The position numbers were made by a program, and so were the translations under genes. Shown piece after piece: positions 30,691 through 41,259 of a DNA stretch of 64,000 bases (its first letter is position 1; each line of letters begins with the position of its first letter). The notes beneath the pieces were generated by a model, which was given only the letters and a program-made list of their open reading frames with translations, searched no databases and was not told the origin of the DNA. The stretch lies in the NCBI GenBank assembly GCA_033557465.1, contig CM066048.1:12810305-12874304 (forward strand), read 5' to 3'. This DNA is from Ichthyophis bannanicus (Eukaryota > Chordata > Amphibia > Gymnophiona > Ichthyophiidae).

Positions 30691-31601
30691 GTGTGCAGAG
30701 GAACAGCTTATTGCACTATCAAAGCAATCATCCTAGTTCGTTAAAGCGTGGCCTTCCATTTGGCCAATTTTTAAGGTTGCGGCGTCTTTGTCATTCTTTA
30801 CAGGATTTTAAAATACATGCCTCCGAACTAACCCATCGATTGTTGGATAGGGGTTATCCCTCAAAAATAATTTCTCAAGCTTTTCGTCGGGCACGATACA
30901 CACATAGAGAATGGCTCTTGGATCCCCAATATTCCACTCATCGTTCAGGTGATTCTGCAATGTTGGTGGGAATCCTTCCCTATTCAGAAAATAGTTTTGA
31001 AGTAGCTAAAATTCTACGCTCCCATTGGCGAATATTATCACTACATGAATGTTTTCAGCGTCCTTTAAGGGTGGCATTCACCCGAGGTTCTAATTTGAGT
31101 AACCATTTAGTGAAGACAGCATTACCTACAGATAGACCTATTCCATCGGGATATGATGGGGGTCATAGCCCCTGTACCACTTGTAAATATTGTGAACGGA
31201 CCTTTGCGGGACGTACATGGCAATATCCTACTACTGGCCGGGAATATATAAGACAATGGAAGACTACGTGTCGGACCTCTTACGTGGTATACATGTTGAT
31301 CTGTCCCTGTGGATTGTTGTATGTGGGACGTACTACTAGGTCCTTAAAGCAATGATTGGCTGAACATGCATCACGTTTACACAATAAGGTTTTGACAGCT
31401 CCCCTAGTTGAACATTGTATAGCACAATCTCATTTGTTTGAGGAGTTGCGTTGGACAGTAATAGACCATGTCCCCTTGGATCCCCGCGGGGGTGACCGCG
31501 AGCAAAAGTTGCAATATTTAGAACAACGCTGGATCTTTTTGCTACATACCATACAGCCTTTTGGGCTTAACCGAGACATTGATTGGATTACCATCTTGTG
31601 A
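30691..31601 (+). pseudogene. Penelope-like C-terminal linker and GIY-YIG endonuclease
   Basis: The frame opens in the linker after the missing RT (SLKRGLPFGQFLRLRR, LLDRGYPSKIISQAF). It continues through a Cys cluster (CTTCKYC) to the GIY-YIG nuclease (VVYMLICPCGLLYVGRTTRS), where VYM and YVG correspond to the GIY and YIG strands and an Arg follows. A TGA stop at 31353-31355 replaces the Arg codon CGA still present in the left arm, a likely CpG decay. After the stop the frame continues to 31601 (LVEHC, HVPLDPRGGDREQ). This nuclease would nick target DNA for integration. Confidence 0.85.
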
Positions 31602-32080
31602 CGTGGAGAAATCTGACTGGTGAGTCTTTCTACCTATGAAAAAGTGGACACCTCTAGTAGTGAGGTTTTTTCCTCTTTCTATTGGTGTTTCCCTGTTTAA
31701 ATGCTGCTGAGGTAAAAGCCGTTTACACATAATGCCCGGAATTAGCCATGTGGAAGGTGGCGTTTTTTCAAGCAGGCAGAGAAAGATAGCAGTACGTTGC
31801 ATTACTCTATGACGAATACACTTGACACAGGGCGGATACCCGAAACGTGCACGTCTGTACTGAATATCTTGTCATTTGCAACATGAAAAGAATCGCTGCT
31901 GTTTTGGAGATGAAGATAAGTGTTTGATTTTTTGAAATTCACAAGGGTGACTTAATAAGAATAAAAGCAGTTCACAGTCTGGTGGGGGTTTGGCTAACCG
32001 TCCTAACCCTCCCTCGGTGGACTTCGACAAAAGAATAAAAAGTGGGTTTAATTTTATGATTGGTTTATAACTTATCTCTT
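31321..32080 (+). repeat. Right arm of the Penelope-like element
   Basis: The native 3' part of the element, ending GGTTTATAACTTATCTCTT. A further 37 bases (32081-32117) after the arm have no inverted counterpart. Confidence 0.85.
31821..31855 (+). ncRNA. Hammerhead-ribozyme-like motif, right arm
   Basis: CTTGACACA, then GGG-CGGATA-CCC (stem II with loop), then GAA, then ACG-TGCA-CGT (stem III with a 4-base loop) and C. The GAA core, a very short stem III and a stem II of this kind are the layout of minimal hammerheads known from Penelope-like elements. The CUGAUGA core is degenerate here, so activity is doubtful. Confidence 0.5.
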
Positions 32081-32117
32081 AGAGTTTTACCATCATAGAG
32101 GGTTTTTCTAGTTTTAG

Positions 32118-33268
32118 TTGAAGTATACCATTACAGAAATCTGGATGAGGATTTATTAGTGCCTGGACTACTGTTTGAAAATTGTAGGGGTTGAGAATTG
32201 GTCTAAGACGTTGAATGGTTTTTCATTTATAAAGTACTGTTCTAGCAGTAGATGTAATCTGAGATGTCATATTGAGAGCTTTGTCAATAATGACACTGAG
32301 ATATCTTTCTTTGTGTTTGATTTTTTTTAGTGCCATCAAGTCGGTGTTGACTCATAGCAACCCAGCTACCTCTGAGTTTTCTTGGCAATGAAGTAGATTG
32401 CCAGAGCTTTTCTTCTGAGGCAATGAAGGGTAAGGTGACTTGCCCAAGGTCACAGGGAGTGCCAGTGGGAATTGAACCCTTGATCGTCTGGTTATTAGGC
32501 AGTGGCTCTAACCACTCAGCATCTCCTCCTCTTGTGTTTGATAGGCAAGTCTATATTGTGAAGTTTGAAGGTAATCGGTGGAGTAAAATTCTGATTTCTT
32601 GTAGTGAATAGAATCTCTGGGTTTTTTTTAATTAATTTGTAAATTGTTTTTGTTCAGCCATGATTCAGCTTCACATATACAGTCAGTGATGCTGTTAAAT
32701 TGTGGGTTTTTTTATGCCGACTGGAGCATAAACTATTATGTCATCTGCATAAATGTGAAAATTTATTTTACGTTTGATGAATATGTCTCAAATCGGTTGC
32801 AGATATAAGTTAAACAGTAGAGCAGTATTCCTTGTTCTTGTGGGAAGATGGAGGAGGAATCTTGGTTAATTTTGACATATAGTGAGCGGTTTCAGATGTA
32901 GGACTGGAACCATTTTAGGGCAATTCCAGCAACTCCTAGGTGAGCTAGCCTATGCATGAGGATGGTATGGTCGACATTGTGAAATGCGGCGGAGACATCC
33001 AAGAAGATCATGATATAGGCTTGAGTTGGGTTATCAAGACCACAGATAAGGGTGTAAAATAAGGGTTTCCTCTCCATGATAAGGACGGAAACCATACTGG
33101 TAGTGTTAAGTGAGGCATTAGTGTCTATGTAGTCTTGAAGCTGCAATTGAATGATTTTTTCAATAATCTTCACAATGAATGGGATACTGGATATAGGTCT
33201 ATATGAGGAAGGCTCACTTCTACTAAGGCTATTGGTTTTTAGCAGTGGGCGGATGATAGTTTAAGAGC
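32118..33268 (-). pseudogene. LINE A, copy 2: reverse transcriptase segment
   Basis: Continuation of LINE A after the Penelope insertion, nearly identical to 4195-5339. The RT frame at 32892-33173 includes SAAFHNVDHTILMHRL and ends early at SYI, because of a substitution that differs from copy 1. It contains the S1 SINE at 32322-32531 and ends at the solo LTR at 33269. Confidence 0.7.
32322..32531 (-). mobile_element. tRNA-derived SINE (family S1), copy 2
   Basis: Duplicate of 4394-4603 with the same 11-bp flanking repeat TTGTGTTTGAT (32311-32321 and 32532-32542). A and B boxes are preserved on the minus strand. Confidence 0.8.
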
Positions 33269-34790
33269 TGTCAGACGGCTGCCTGGGTGAGAACCTTCAC
33301 AGTCTCGGCAAATGCATATTTCTATATGATTTGCCATGTATTGTGGGCAATGTAGTTCATTCACACCAGACACAGCTGCTGACAATAATTTAGTTGTGCT
33401 CTTGGGTAAAGCCAATAAGATATTTATTTATGGGGTTATTTCTCCCAACACAGATATGCTTGGTAGCACATAAATTAGGTTACTTGCTTTCAGTGTTAAC
33501 TTGGAAAAACAAAGTCAAAATCAGGAAAACAACAAATGAAAAGCCACAAAGCAAGAAACAAACTGTTCTTTTCAGATTAACTTCTGATTACTTCCCACAC
33601 AGATTCAGAAGTGATTCTCTCCTAGCTCACAAGCAATTAGGTGAGGCTTAATTGCTAGCAGTCACCAGCTGAAACCCCTTAGCTGGCTTGCCTTCCACTT
33701 TGTGGGTCAAATCCTGCTTCAGGAGCTTTTCTGGGTAGATTAAAGAACAAATTTGTATTTCTTTGTGATGGTTGCTGTACTTTATAACAGAAAGTTACCA
33801 ACGGAGTTTAGACAGAGAACAGTCCATATAAATAGGATCTTCATCTGCTATTATTCCCCCTTGTTCAACAAGCATGGGTTCAATATCATGGATTGGCACA
33901 GATGAATCTCTCAATGGAGCATTTTCAGGAGAATACTTGTTTTCCTGCTGTCTTTCAAGGTTATAGCTAGGGCATAGATCAGTGTTCATACCTGAGCTTC
34001 CATTGCTGCTAGAGTTCCTCTCTATATAGCTTGGCCAGTATGTAGTCCAGTTCTTATGTCCAGCCTTCCAATCCAGATCCCTGGACACTGGATCTCTCTT
34101 CACATACCTTCTGGCACGGGTCTTAGGGTCCCTTCCACGTGCAGCCGTCTCCCTCACAGGTAGCCTCTGGTGATTCCTAGCTCTGCAGCACCATTCCTCT
34201 GGCTTTCCCCAGTCCAATGGTGTATGCTGGCCCTTGGAATACCTCCCAGTATACGTACTGCTTTGGACTCTTCTAGACCTCTCAAAGGCTTTTCTCCTCT
34301 TTCTTCCAGAGGGTTTCCTTGCCTCTCTGTCCGTCCGGTTTGGCTTCTGCTTCTGATGATCCTTCAGATGAAACTGATGATCCTTCTCTGTATATCCAAG
34401 GTGATCATGAAGATGGTCATCTGTAGAATAAACTCTACTCTTATTCTGCCTAGATGAGTGCTCCTCCCTAACACAGCGCAGCTGTGCTGAATCAGGCCTT
34501 GCCCTTTGAGATGAGTGTTCCATCCTAGCACAGCACAGCTGTGCTGAATCAAGCCCTGCCCTTTGCAATGAGTGCTTGGGGATTACCTCATAGCCCTTTT
34601 GATTGAACACACGTTTTCTCACTTCAGCTCCTCTCATGGCTGTTGGAAACCTGGTGCATTCTGGGACTGGTAGTCTTTTATGGCAAAATTCTGTTTTCTC
34701 ATTTCTACCAGCACTGACAGGTTGCTTGTTCAGAGACACTTCACCTTTTCTATAGCCCCTTCCTGAGCTATGATAAGCTTCCTTATCACA
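33269..34790 (-). mobile_element. Solo LTR, subfamily B, copy 2
   Basis: 1522 bp with TG...CA ends and flanking GAGC at 33265-33268 and 34791-34794, identical in length and site to 5340-6861. It was therefore present before the composite was duplicated. Confidence 0.88.
33795..34790 (-). CDS. U3-encoded basic protein, subfamily B, copy 2
   Basis: A 331-codon frame from LTR base 1, like that at 5866-6861, with the same tandem 19-residue duplication. The two copies differ by several substitutions, mostly amino-acid replacements (for example LPLPEST versus LPVPECT, and GRKRTKTF versus GRKRRKAF), but no stop has arisen in either. The residues in this copy at those places match subfamilies A and C, so copy 1 carries the derived states. 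Confidence 0.65.
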   Translation of the reverse strand, partial: CDKEAYHSSGRGYRKGEVSLNKQPVSAGRNEKTEFCHKRLPVPECTRFPTAMRGAEVRKRVFNQKGYEVIPKHSLQRAGLDSAQLCCARMEHSSQRARPDSAQLRCVREEHSSRQNKSRVYSTDDHLHDHLGYTEKDHQFHLKDHQKQKPNRTDREARKPSGRKRRKAFERSRRVQSSTYTGRYSKGQHTPLDWGKPEEWCCRARNHQRLPVRETAARGRDPKTRARRYVKRDPVSRDLDWKAGHKNWTTYWPSYIERNSSSNGSSGMNTDLCPSYNLERQQENKYSPENAPLRDSSVPIHDIEPMLVEQGGIIADEDPIYMDCSLSKLRW

Positions 34791-34794
34791 GAGC

Positions 34795-36420
34795 TTCAGG
34801 CAAAATGCCTTGAATAAGGGATTGAGTCACAATGTTTAGAATCACTGGTGCTAGTTCTGCTTTAACCGCCTTGATCCAGGATACTGGACAGGGGTCTACG
34901 TGGATTTTGGTGATGGTTTCTAGAAGTTGCTTTTCCTTTATGAGGTAGAAGGTGTGCCAAGAGTTGGATGATTGCTGCGGCCCAATACTAGAGAGTATTG
35001 TAGGAGCATTTTTGCTCTTTAGCTTTGGTGCCAGGTGGTCCGCTATGGATTGGGCACTAATATCTGGACAGTTAGGTTTGTATGTGATTTGGTTAAAGAT
35101 TTTACTATATCAAAAAGTTCCCTAGGGTGATTGATAGCTTTGTTGAGTAAGGTAGTATGGTAGTCTCTCTTTGCTTTAAGGATTGCCTCCTTATGGGTGT
35201 TTAGTTTTGTGTTGTATTGTTCTCTATTTTCTGGTATTTTGTTCACTCTCCATTTTTTTCTAGCTTATGTAGGGATTTCTTGAGGGTGTAAAGATTTTTG
35301 GTGTACCATTTCTCTGACTGTTTTCTATGAAATCTCATAGGAAGAGAAGGGAGTATAGCTGCCTTTCTTATTGTTGAAGTCATTTTCTATGGCATCATTT
35401 AGATTGTGAGTTTGAGTGTGCATGAGGGAAGCTACTTCAGAAAGGAAAGAATTCTTGTTAAATTTTTTGCATATCGGTGTATAATGGGCTGAAGTGTGTT
35501 TTGATTCTGTTATGAAAGGAATGATAGTGGACATTCTCATTATAAAATGGTCAGACCAAGGCACGGGGCTGGCGGATGGGAAAGTGAATTGAGGGTGTGC
35601 GGCTAGAGACCTGGGACAGAATATTAAATCTAGAGTGTTACCTTTCAAGTGAGTAGGCTGTTTTATTATTTGTATGAAATCTAGTTCTTGCATAAGATCT
35701 AGGAAATCAGTGGATTGTTGTGGAGCGAGGGATGCTAAATTAAAATCTTCTAGGATAATGTGGGGAGGAGGGTGTTGTGGGGGGCACAGGCAGAGTCAAG
35801 GATGGTAGATAGGTTGAGGTGATTATTATTGGACAGTCTATAAAGAAGACATATGGCAACAAATTTATTTTCAATCTTGATTAAGTCTATGCTATCAGTG
35901 TTTATGCATGTATTTGCAACCATATTGAGGTCAGTTATAGTCATAATCAGAACTCCACCACCTCTCTTGGAATCTTTATTTCAGGTGAATGTGTAGTTGT
36001 TAATTTTTAATTGATTTATTAGGACAGAGTCCTTGTCAATGAGCTATGTTTCCGTGACACATAGGAAGTCCGGAGTCTCATCAATGAGAAGGTCACAGAT
36101 TACAGGAATTTTATTACGAATGGATAGTGAGTTTATTAGGATACCGTTGAGGTGATTGGTGGTAGCAATATGAATTAATCTGCGGTGCTACTTGAAATTA
36201 TGGGAGTGAGTATTATAGCTCTGTTTATTTCTAGGAGTAATTAGATTATAGAATATTAGCGGCTGGGCATATACCAGTGGGTAGTTAATTATTGGCACTT
36301 GGTGTGCTTGTAATGAGGTGGAGCATGTTATCAAGGTTGTTATGATGAGGAAGAAACAAATTAGTTTCATGATGAGGTTCATTTTAACTGACAGATTAAA
36401 CAGAGAAGTAAGGGAAAAAA
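34795..36420 (-). pseudogene. LINE A, copy 2: 5' half of ORF2 (linker, endonuclease, N-terminus)
   Basis: From right to left on its own strand: a hydrophobic N-terminal frame at 36188-36382 (MNLIMKLICFFLIITTLITC, like a signal peptide), endonuclease pieces at 35325-35944 (NKFVAICLLYR, DFNLASL-like, KGNTLDLIF, PWSDHFIM) and a linker at 35043-35246. Frames are broken by stops between pieces. It matches copy 1 up to 35827 and then extends about 600 bases further. The 5' end of the element is near 36400, but I could not fix it. Confidence 0.65.
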
Positions 36421-36899
36421 GGTATGTGACTGGGAGGGGAGGTCAACCGTACAAATGTTTAGAAGCAAAGTCAGATCAAGAGTTACATTATTATTCAATA
36501 AATTCCTTATGAGAACAGGGAATTTCAGCACTAGTAGAACAGACAGAAAAATGTGATGGTTTGACTAGTAGAAACAGCTAATAGCAAAATGCCTTATTGA
36601 ATAATAATTGTTACAGATCAGTTAAATATTCTTACTATCCCTACAATGAGTTGATATACAGATTACTATTACCAATGGATCATTAACAAGGTTACAAACC
36701 TGGATGCAGAAGCATTTTAATCCACGTCTCAGGTCCATACCTAAGGGCCATGACAAAGAGCCCTCTGGCGAGGCCCTCCGACGCTGGCCCACCAGGCGCG
36801 GGTATGCCTGGAGCATGCCCATTTTAAAATGTGCAGCAGGGCTCTCAATTGGCTCTTGAAGTAGGAGCAGGAGTGACTTGTTTCTGCTGCTGCTTCTGC

Positions 36900-38170
36900 T
36901 GCTGCCCGATTGGGGGCTGGAGGGAATGGAGAGACTTCCTCTGTGCAGCATGCCGGTTTTGTGTTCAGAAAGGAAGGGATGAACTTTGCCAGAATTATAG
37001 AGAAAGAAACAGCAGGTTTTAGCAATCTGTTGGATGTGTGGAGGAGAGGGAAGACTCAGATGACCCAAGGTTGTAAGCTGAGGAAATAGGGAGGAGTAGA
37101 GTGTTATCCACAGAAACAGAGAAAGGAAGAATGGGATTTTAGGGGGAAAAACAAGGAGCTGTTTTGGCCATGTTCGATTTCAGATGGTGGTGAGACATCC
37201 AGGCACTAATGTCAGATAAACAGGCAGAGAATCTGGGTCTGGATTCCCAGAGAAATTTCAAGTGTAGAGAGGTAGATCTGAGAGTCATCAGCATAGAGAT
37301 GGTACTGAAAACCATGGGAAGAGATGAGTGCACCACAAGAATGAGTATAGAGAGAGAAGAGATCCCAAGAGATCCCTGGAGTAAACTGACTCGGGATAGC
37401 AGTAGAGTAAGATCCACCAGAACATACACTAAAACTGTGCTGGGAGAGATAGGAAGAAAACCAGGACAAGACAGAACCCCTAAAACAAGGACAGGGTATT
37501 GAGGAGAAAGTGATGATGAATAGTGTCAAAAGCAGCAGAAAAGTCAAGAAGGATAAAGATCAAGTACAGGCCCTTGGATTTGATGAGGAGCATTTCACTG
37601 GAGACTTTGGAAAGAGCTGTCTCAGTAGAATGTAGAGGGCAAAAGCCAGTGGATCCAGAAGGGAGTGAGAGGAGAGAAAGTCAAGACAGCAGTGGTGAAC
37701 CACACATTCAAGTAGTTTAGAAACAAAGGGGAGGAGAGATGGGTTGACTAATTAGAAGGACAGGTAGGATCAAGAGCTGGTTTCTTGAGGAGAGATGTAA
37801 CCACAACATGCTTGAAGGTTGCAGGAACAGTTGCAGTAGAATGCGATAGGCTGATATGACAGATGGAAGAGGATGACAGTGGAGGAGATGGAGTTTAGTA
37901 GATGGGTGGGAATGGGAGCAGAGGAATAGGTAATAAGCTTGGAGAGGTGTGGTTTCTTTCTCAATGATCTTAGAAAAGGAAGAAAGGGTGACAGAGGATT
38001 AGGGAATGAAGAGGGGAAGGAGGGATGGAGATGACCCTGGAGGGAACTCAAGAGTAATCTTGTGGACTTTGTCATGGAAGCAGTTAGCCAAAGTCTTGGC
38101 AGAAAGGGAAGGAGGAGTCGGAGGTGGAAATGCTTTGAGGAGAGAGTTATAAAAAGATGGGAGGATCAGA
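36900..38170 (-). pseudogene. L2-like LINE (family B), RT region
   Basis: Minus-strand frames give RT domains of an L2-type ORF2: [18 protein letters not shown], then a damaged GVPQG region, [16 protein letters not shown] and the catalytic box [10 protein letters not shown] in the frame at 37212-37547. The upstream fingers region lies in 37770-38075. It is frame-shifted throughout. It is homologous to 41690-43220, including the segment TTATAGAGAAAGAAA at 36996 and 42140. Confidence 0.7.
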
Positions 38171-38559
38171 GGCTGGTGGGGTCTATACGTTTGTGTTTAT
38201 CTTGAGATAGTGTGTGTATCACAGGTGTGGGGTAGGGGTGTGTGTGTGTATGTAGGTATGTAGTTGGTGCAACGACTATGTGTATGTGTGGGGGTGAATG
38301 GCCTGCTGCATCCTCTCTTCGTAGGCATAGCTTTGTTTGCACATGCACCCACAAAGATATGCGTACGGACACAGAAAGATGTTATTGACCCTCTACAACA
38401 AATGATGTCGCCTGATGTGAAACATACCTAAAAAACAAATGTAATAATTTCTAGCCAAAATTAAACAATTTTCCAACCTGTGTCTATATTTTGATTTTTA
38501 TCCTCTAATCTCTGCTTGCTCTCCATGTTCTCTTAGTTCCATCTCCTCCTTTATCCTAT
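38171..38559. other. Unassigned interval with TG-rich run
   Basis: A degenerate GTGTGTGTATGTAGG run lies near 38225-38300. No gene supported. Confidence 0.3.
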
Positions 38560-38665
38560 GTATTACTCCTACAGCTACGCATCATTTCTATAGCGCTACA
38601 AAGCATATGCAGCGCTGTACATATTAACATAAGACACAGTCCCTGCTCATCAGAGCTCATAGTCT
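38560..38665 (-). mobile_element. L2-like LINE 3' UTR fragment
   Basis: TATAGCGCTACAAAGCATAT, CAGTCCCTGCTCATCAGAGC and ATAGTCTATCCAGG match the 3' UTR seen at 13985-14070 and 41270-41360. Confidence 0.6.
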
Positions 38666-39089
38666 ATCCAGGGGGAGGCGCTTGCGTGATGACTACCTTG
38701 CCCTGGGACTTGGTTGCTGAGCTCCGGATTCCATCTCTGCATTGGCTGTTTCATTGCTTCCTTTGCATCAGGGGAGAAAAGTCTGCCTGCTCCATGGCTG
38801 CATGCCTGTGCTCCCTAAGGGGCATGACCTAATGAGCACACCTGCCCCTTAGGAGCACCTGAGGATAGGGATACCCTTACACTTTGTCAATGGGTAAGCG
38901 GAAGGCCAGAAATAAAGGGCCTATTGAGGAGGTGTAGTTCAAGGCCTGATGGACCACCACTTGGCGAGTACTGCTATGTCTGGGAAATCAGGATCACAAA
39001 CTGTGGGGGTACTTTCTCTTTGGATGCCTCATTAAGTTTTCAGTTGTGTACCCTTCTCCCCAGCCAGCAGACCTGAGGGATCCCTGTTG
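38666..39089. other. Unassigned interval
   Basis: No supported feature. Confidence 0.3.
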
Positions 39090-39555
39090 GAGGATCTTTA
39101 TCTTTATTCAAAACTTAATATACCGCCCACACTTAAAGTACCAGAGCAGCTTACAATTACTAAAATTCAAATACTGCTATGAAGAGAAAACAGATCGCCA
39201 GCATTCAGATAGGAGAGAGATAACATGTTAAAGAGAGGGGCAGCAGATAAAGGAGGACTATATCAGGGATGGTAGGATGTGGAGTAGACATTGGCGGGAG
39301 GAGGGGGACGATCAAAAGCTGTACAGAAAAGGAGAGTCTTTAATCTTGCTTTGAAATTGTTGAAGGAAGGTTCCAGGCGGAGAGTGGTGTACCAGTGTGG
39401 ATTGATTTATGAACAAAGAAGAGGATTTTGTACTGAATTCTGAAGGACAGAGGGAGCCAGTGCAAGTGAATGAGAAGAGGTGTAATGTGGTCTGTGCGGG
39501 AGGCATGAGTCAGGATACATGCAGCTGTGTTCTGGATGAGCTGAAGTCCGTGCAG
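39090..39555 (-). pseudogene. L2-like LINE, C-terminal region and 3' tail
   Basis: The plus strand starts with a LINE tail (ATCTTTATTCAAAACTTAA, TACCGCCCACACTTAAAG). Then the minus strand encodes worn ORF2 C-terminus, including a TAACILTHASRTDHITPLL-like and LHWLPLSFRI-like stretch near 39420-39530. The HAL1-like insertion breaks it at about 39556. Confidence 0.6.
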
Positions 39556-40700
39556 TTGGCTGTTTTTCCATCTACTTCCACTCCTCTATTCTTGACTGTG
39601 GCTGGTCATTCAGAGGTCGCCTCTGACTCTGGACTCAAGTATCCTGTCCCTGTGTCTGCTGTTACTAACTTGACTATTCCAGATGCGAGCTCTGGGGATA
39701 TCTCTTGAGAGATATTCGGTCAGCCCTTACTAGGCTGGAAAGAGTGCTTACGGGTATTCTGGCACCATTATGTGCTTTCTCTCATGATACAGTGAAGAAA
39801 CTGCACCAACATGGCGACCTACTTGAGTGGGAAAGTCTCCAGGTTGGAGAGCAATTTCAGAAGTGTGAAGCTGTGAGAAATTCCTTCATTAAGGATAGTT
39901 TATTGATGCATTTTAAATTAAAATCATTGGAAAATAGTGCCCGGGCACAGAACCTCGGTTCCTAAATTTTCCCATTGTTCATCTTCTCTTACCCCTTAAA
40001 CTGTTTAAAAATAAGTTAAAGAAATGTTGTTGTATTCAACGCTTAGTGGGTCTTCTGTTTCTTCTATTTATTATTTACGACGTAGTGTTACCTTGCAAAT
40101 TCCAGAGGGAGAGATTGATGAGCTAGTAATGTCGACAAAATGGATCTGACATAGTTTCTTGAATCTCCCTTGGAAAATGATCCAAGAAGTGTTACTCTGT
40201 CTCCATTTGCTTGGAGATGGAGAAAAGTGCTATTATGAAACTTTATTTCCTGAAAAAGGCTGCCCCCTTTTGCGGACAACCTCTTATGTTTTTTTCAGAT
40301 GTAGCAAGAGCTACTCAACTCTGTCACCGAATTTTTGTACAGGTAAAACCTAAAGTCCTAGCGCTCAGTGCAACCTTTTACTTAAAGTTTCTGTATAAAT
40401 GTATTGTAACCCTTTCTGGCAATAGATATATCTTTATGGGGATATCATACCTTGAGAAGTTTCTTTTAGATAAACAGGTTTGAGAATTTTTTTGTTTTGA
40501 CTGGTGATGTAGGGCTTCAGAGTAATATTTCAGTTCCTCTATCTACACAATGTACTCTCCCTAATGTGGGCTTGTGCAAATCTTCCTTTTGGTTTTCTTT
40601 ATTGATATATCTTTTCTTATATTTTGGTTATCCTAAAATGTTTTGCTTACCGATTGGTTGCTTTGTTATGTGAAAATTCCAATAAAAAAAAGAAACAAAA
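39556..40700 (+). mobile_element. ORF1-only L1 relative (HAL1-like) with poly-A tail
   Basis: Plus-strand frames encode an L1/Tx1-type ORF1: a coiled-coil-like region ending KSLENSARAQNLGS at 39705-39965, then RRM and C-terminal parts around 40160-40483 (EMEKSAIMKLYFLKKAAPF, FSDVARATQLCHRIFVQ, KPKVLALSATFYLKF). After a short 3' UTR, an AATAAAAAAAAGAAAC tail ends it near 40695. There is no ORF2, so the layout matches half-L1 elements that move with help from an L1. Several stops show it is old. Confidence 0.65.
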
Positions 40701-40719
40701 ATAGGACAAAGATAGAACT

Positions 40720-40880
40720 AAGGAGAAATGATTAAAGCACACATATGGGTTGTAAACAGGAGAATAAGGGGGTCAGAATCCAAAGAGGGATTTTTAGCCT
40801 GGATTTGAATATAACCAGAGATGGAGCCTGATGTACTGGCTCAAGAAGTCTGCTCCAGGTATATTTTAACAGCCCTATGG
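40720..40880 (-). mobile_element. L2-like LINE C-terminal fragment
   Basis: The plus strand reads GAGGGATTTTTAGCCTGGATTT with a GATGGAGCCTGATGTACTGG context, parallel to the LINE C-terminus at 14150-14230. A poly-G run of about 16 bases follows at 40883-40898. Confidence 0.5.
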
Positions 40881-40898
40881 AAGGGGGGGGGGGGGGGA

Positions 40899-41259
40899 AT
40901 TAAGATTTTGGGGAGAAATTTTGGGAATGGTAATACTAGGATAAATGAGAAATATGGGACTAACCGAAAAAAGAAAAGAAAAAAAAAGATCAATAGTGAC
41001 GTTTTGTTTTTTTCCTTTTGTTCTCACCTAGGCAGATACATGTGTTTTGTAAAGGAGAGTATTAAGGTGTATGTTGGCTAGAAGGGGAGTAAAGGGGGAG
41101 GGGCAAGGGGTGCTATTAGGAGGGTTGGGAAAATGCTTTGATATGTGAATTATGGTTGAACTCTAAGGTACAGTGAGAATGGGAGTTAAGATCAAAGCAA
41201 TAAATCACCCAAGATGCCAAAGGAATATGTAGAAGATTTTTATTATATGTAGCAACATT
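40899..41259. other. Unassigned interval
   Basis: Apart from an A-rich stretch near 40967-40988, no feature supported. Confidence 0.3.

Larger units (their letters stand above)
29931..32117 (+). mobile_element. Penelope-like element with long inverted arms
   Basis: A 2187-bp insertion in LINE A with a 14-bp target duplication TTGAAGTATACCAT (29917-29930 and 32118-32131). It encodes the C-terminal linker and GIY-YIG endonuclease of a Penelope-like element, but not the RT core. Its first 760 bases are an inverted copy of the 3' end. Such inverted or tandem partial copies are typical of Penelope-like insertions. Copy 1 of the composite has the empty site at about 4195-4210. Confidence 0.88.
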
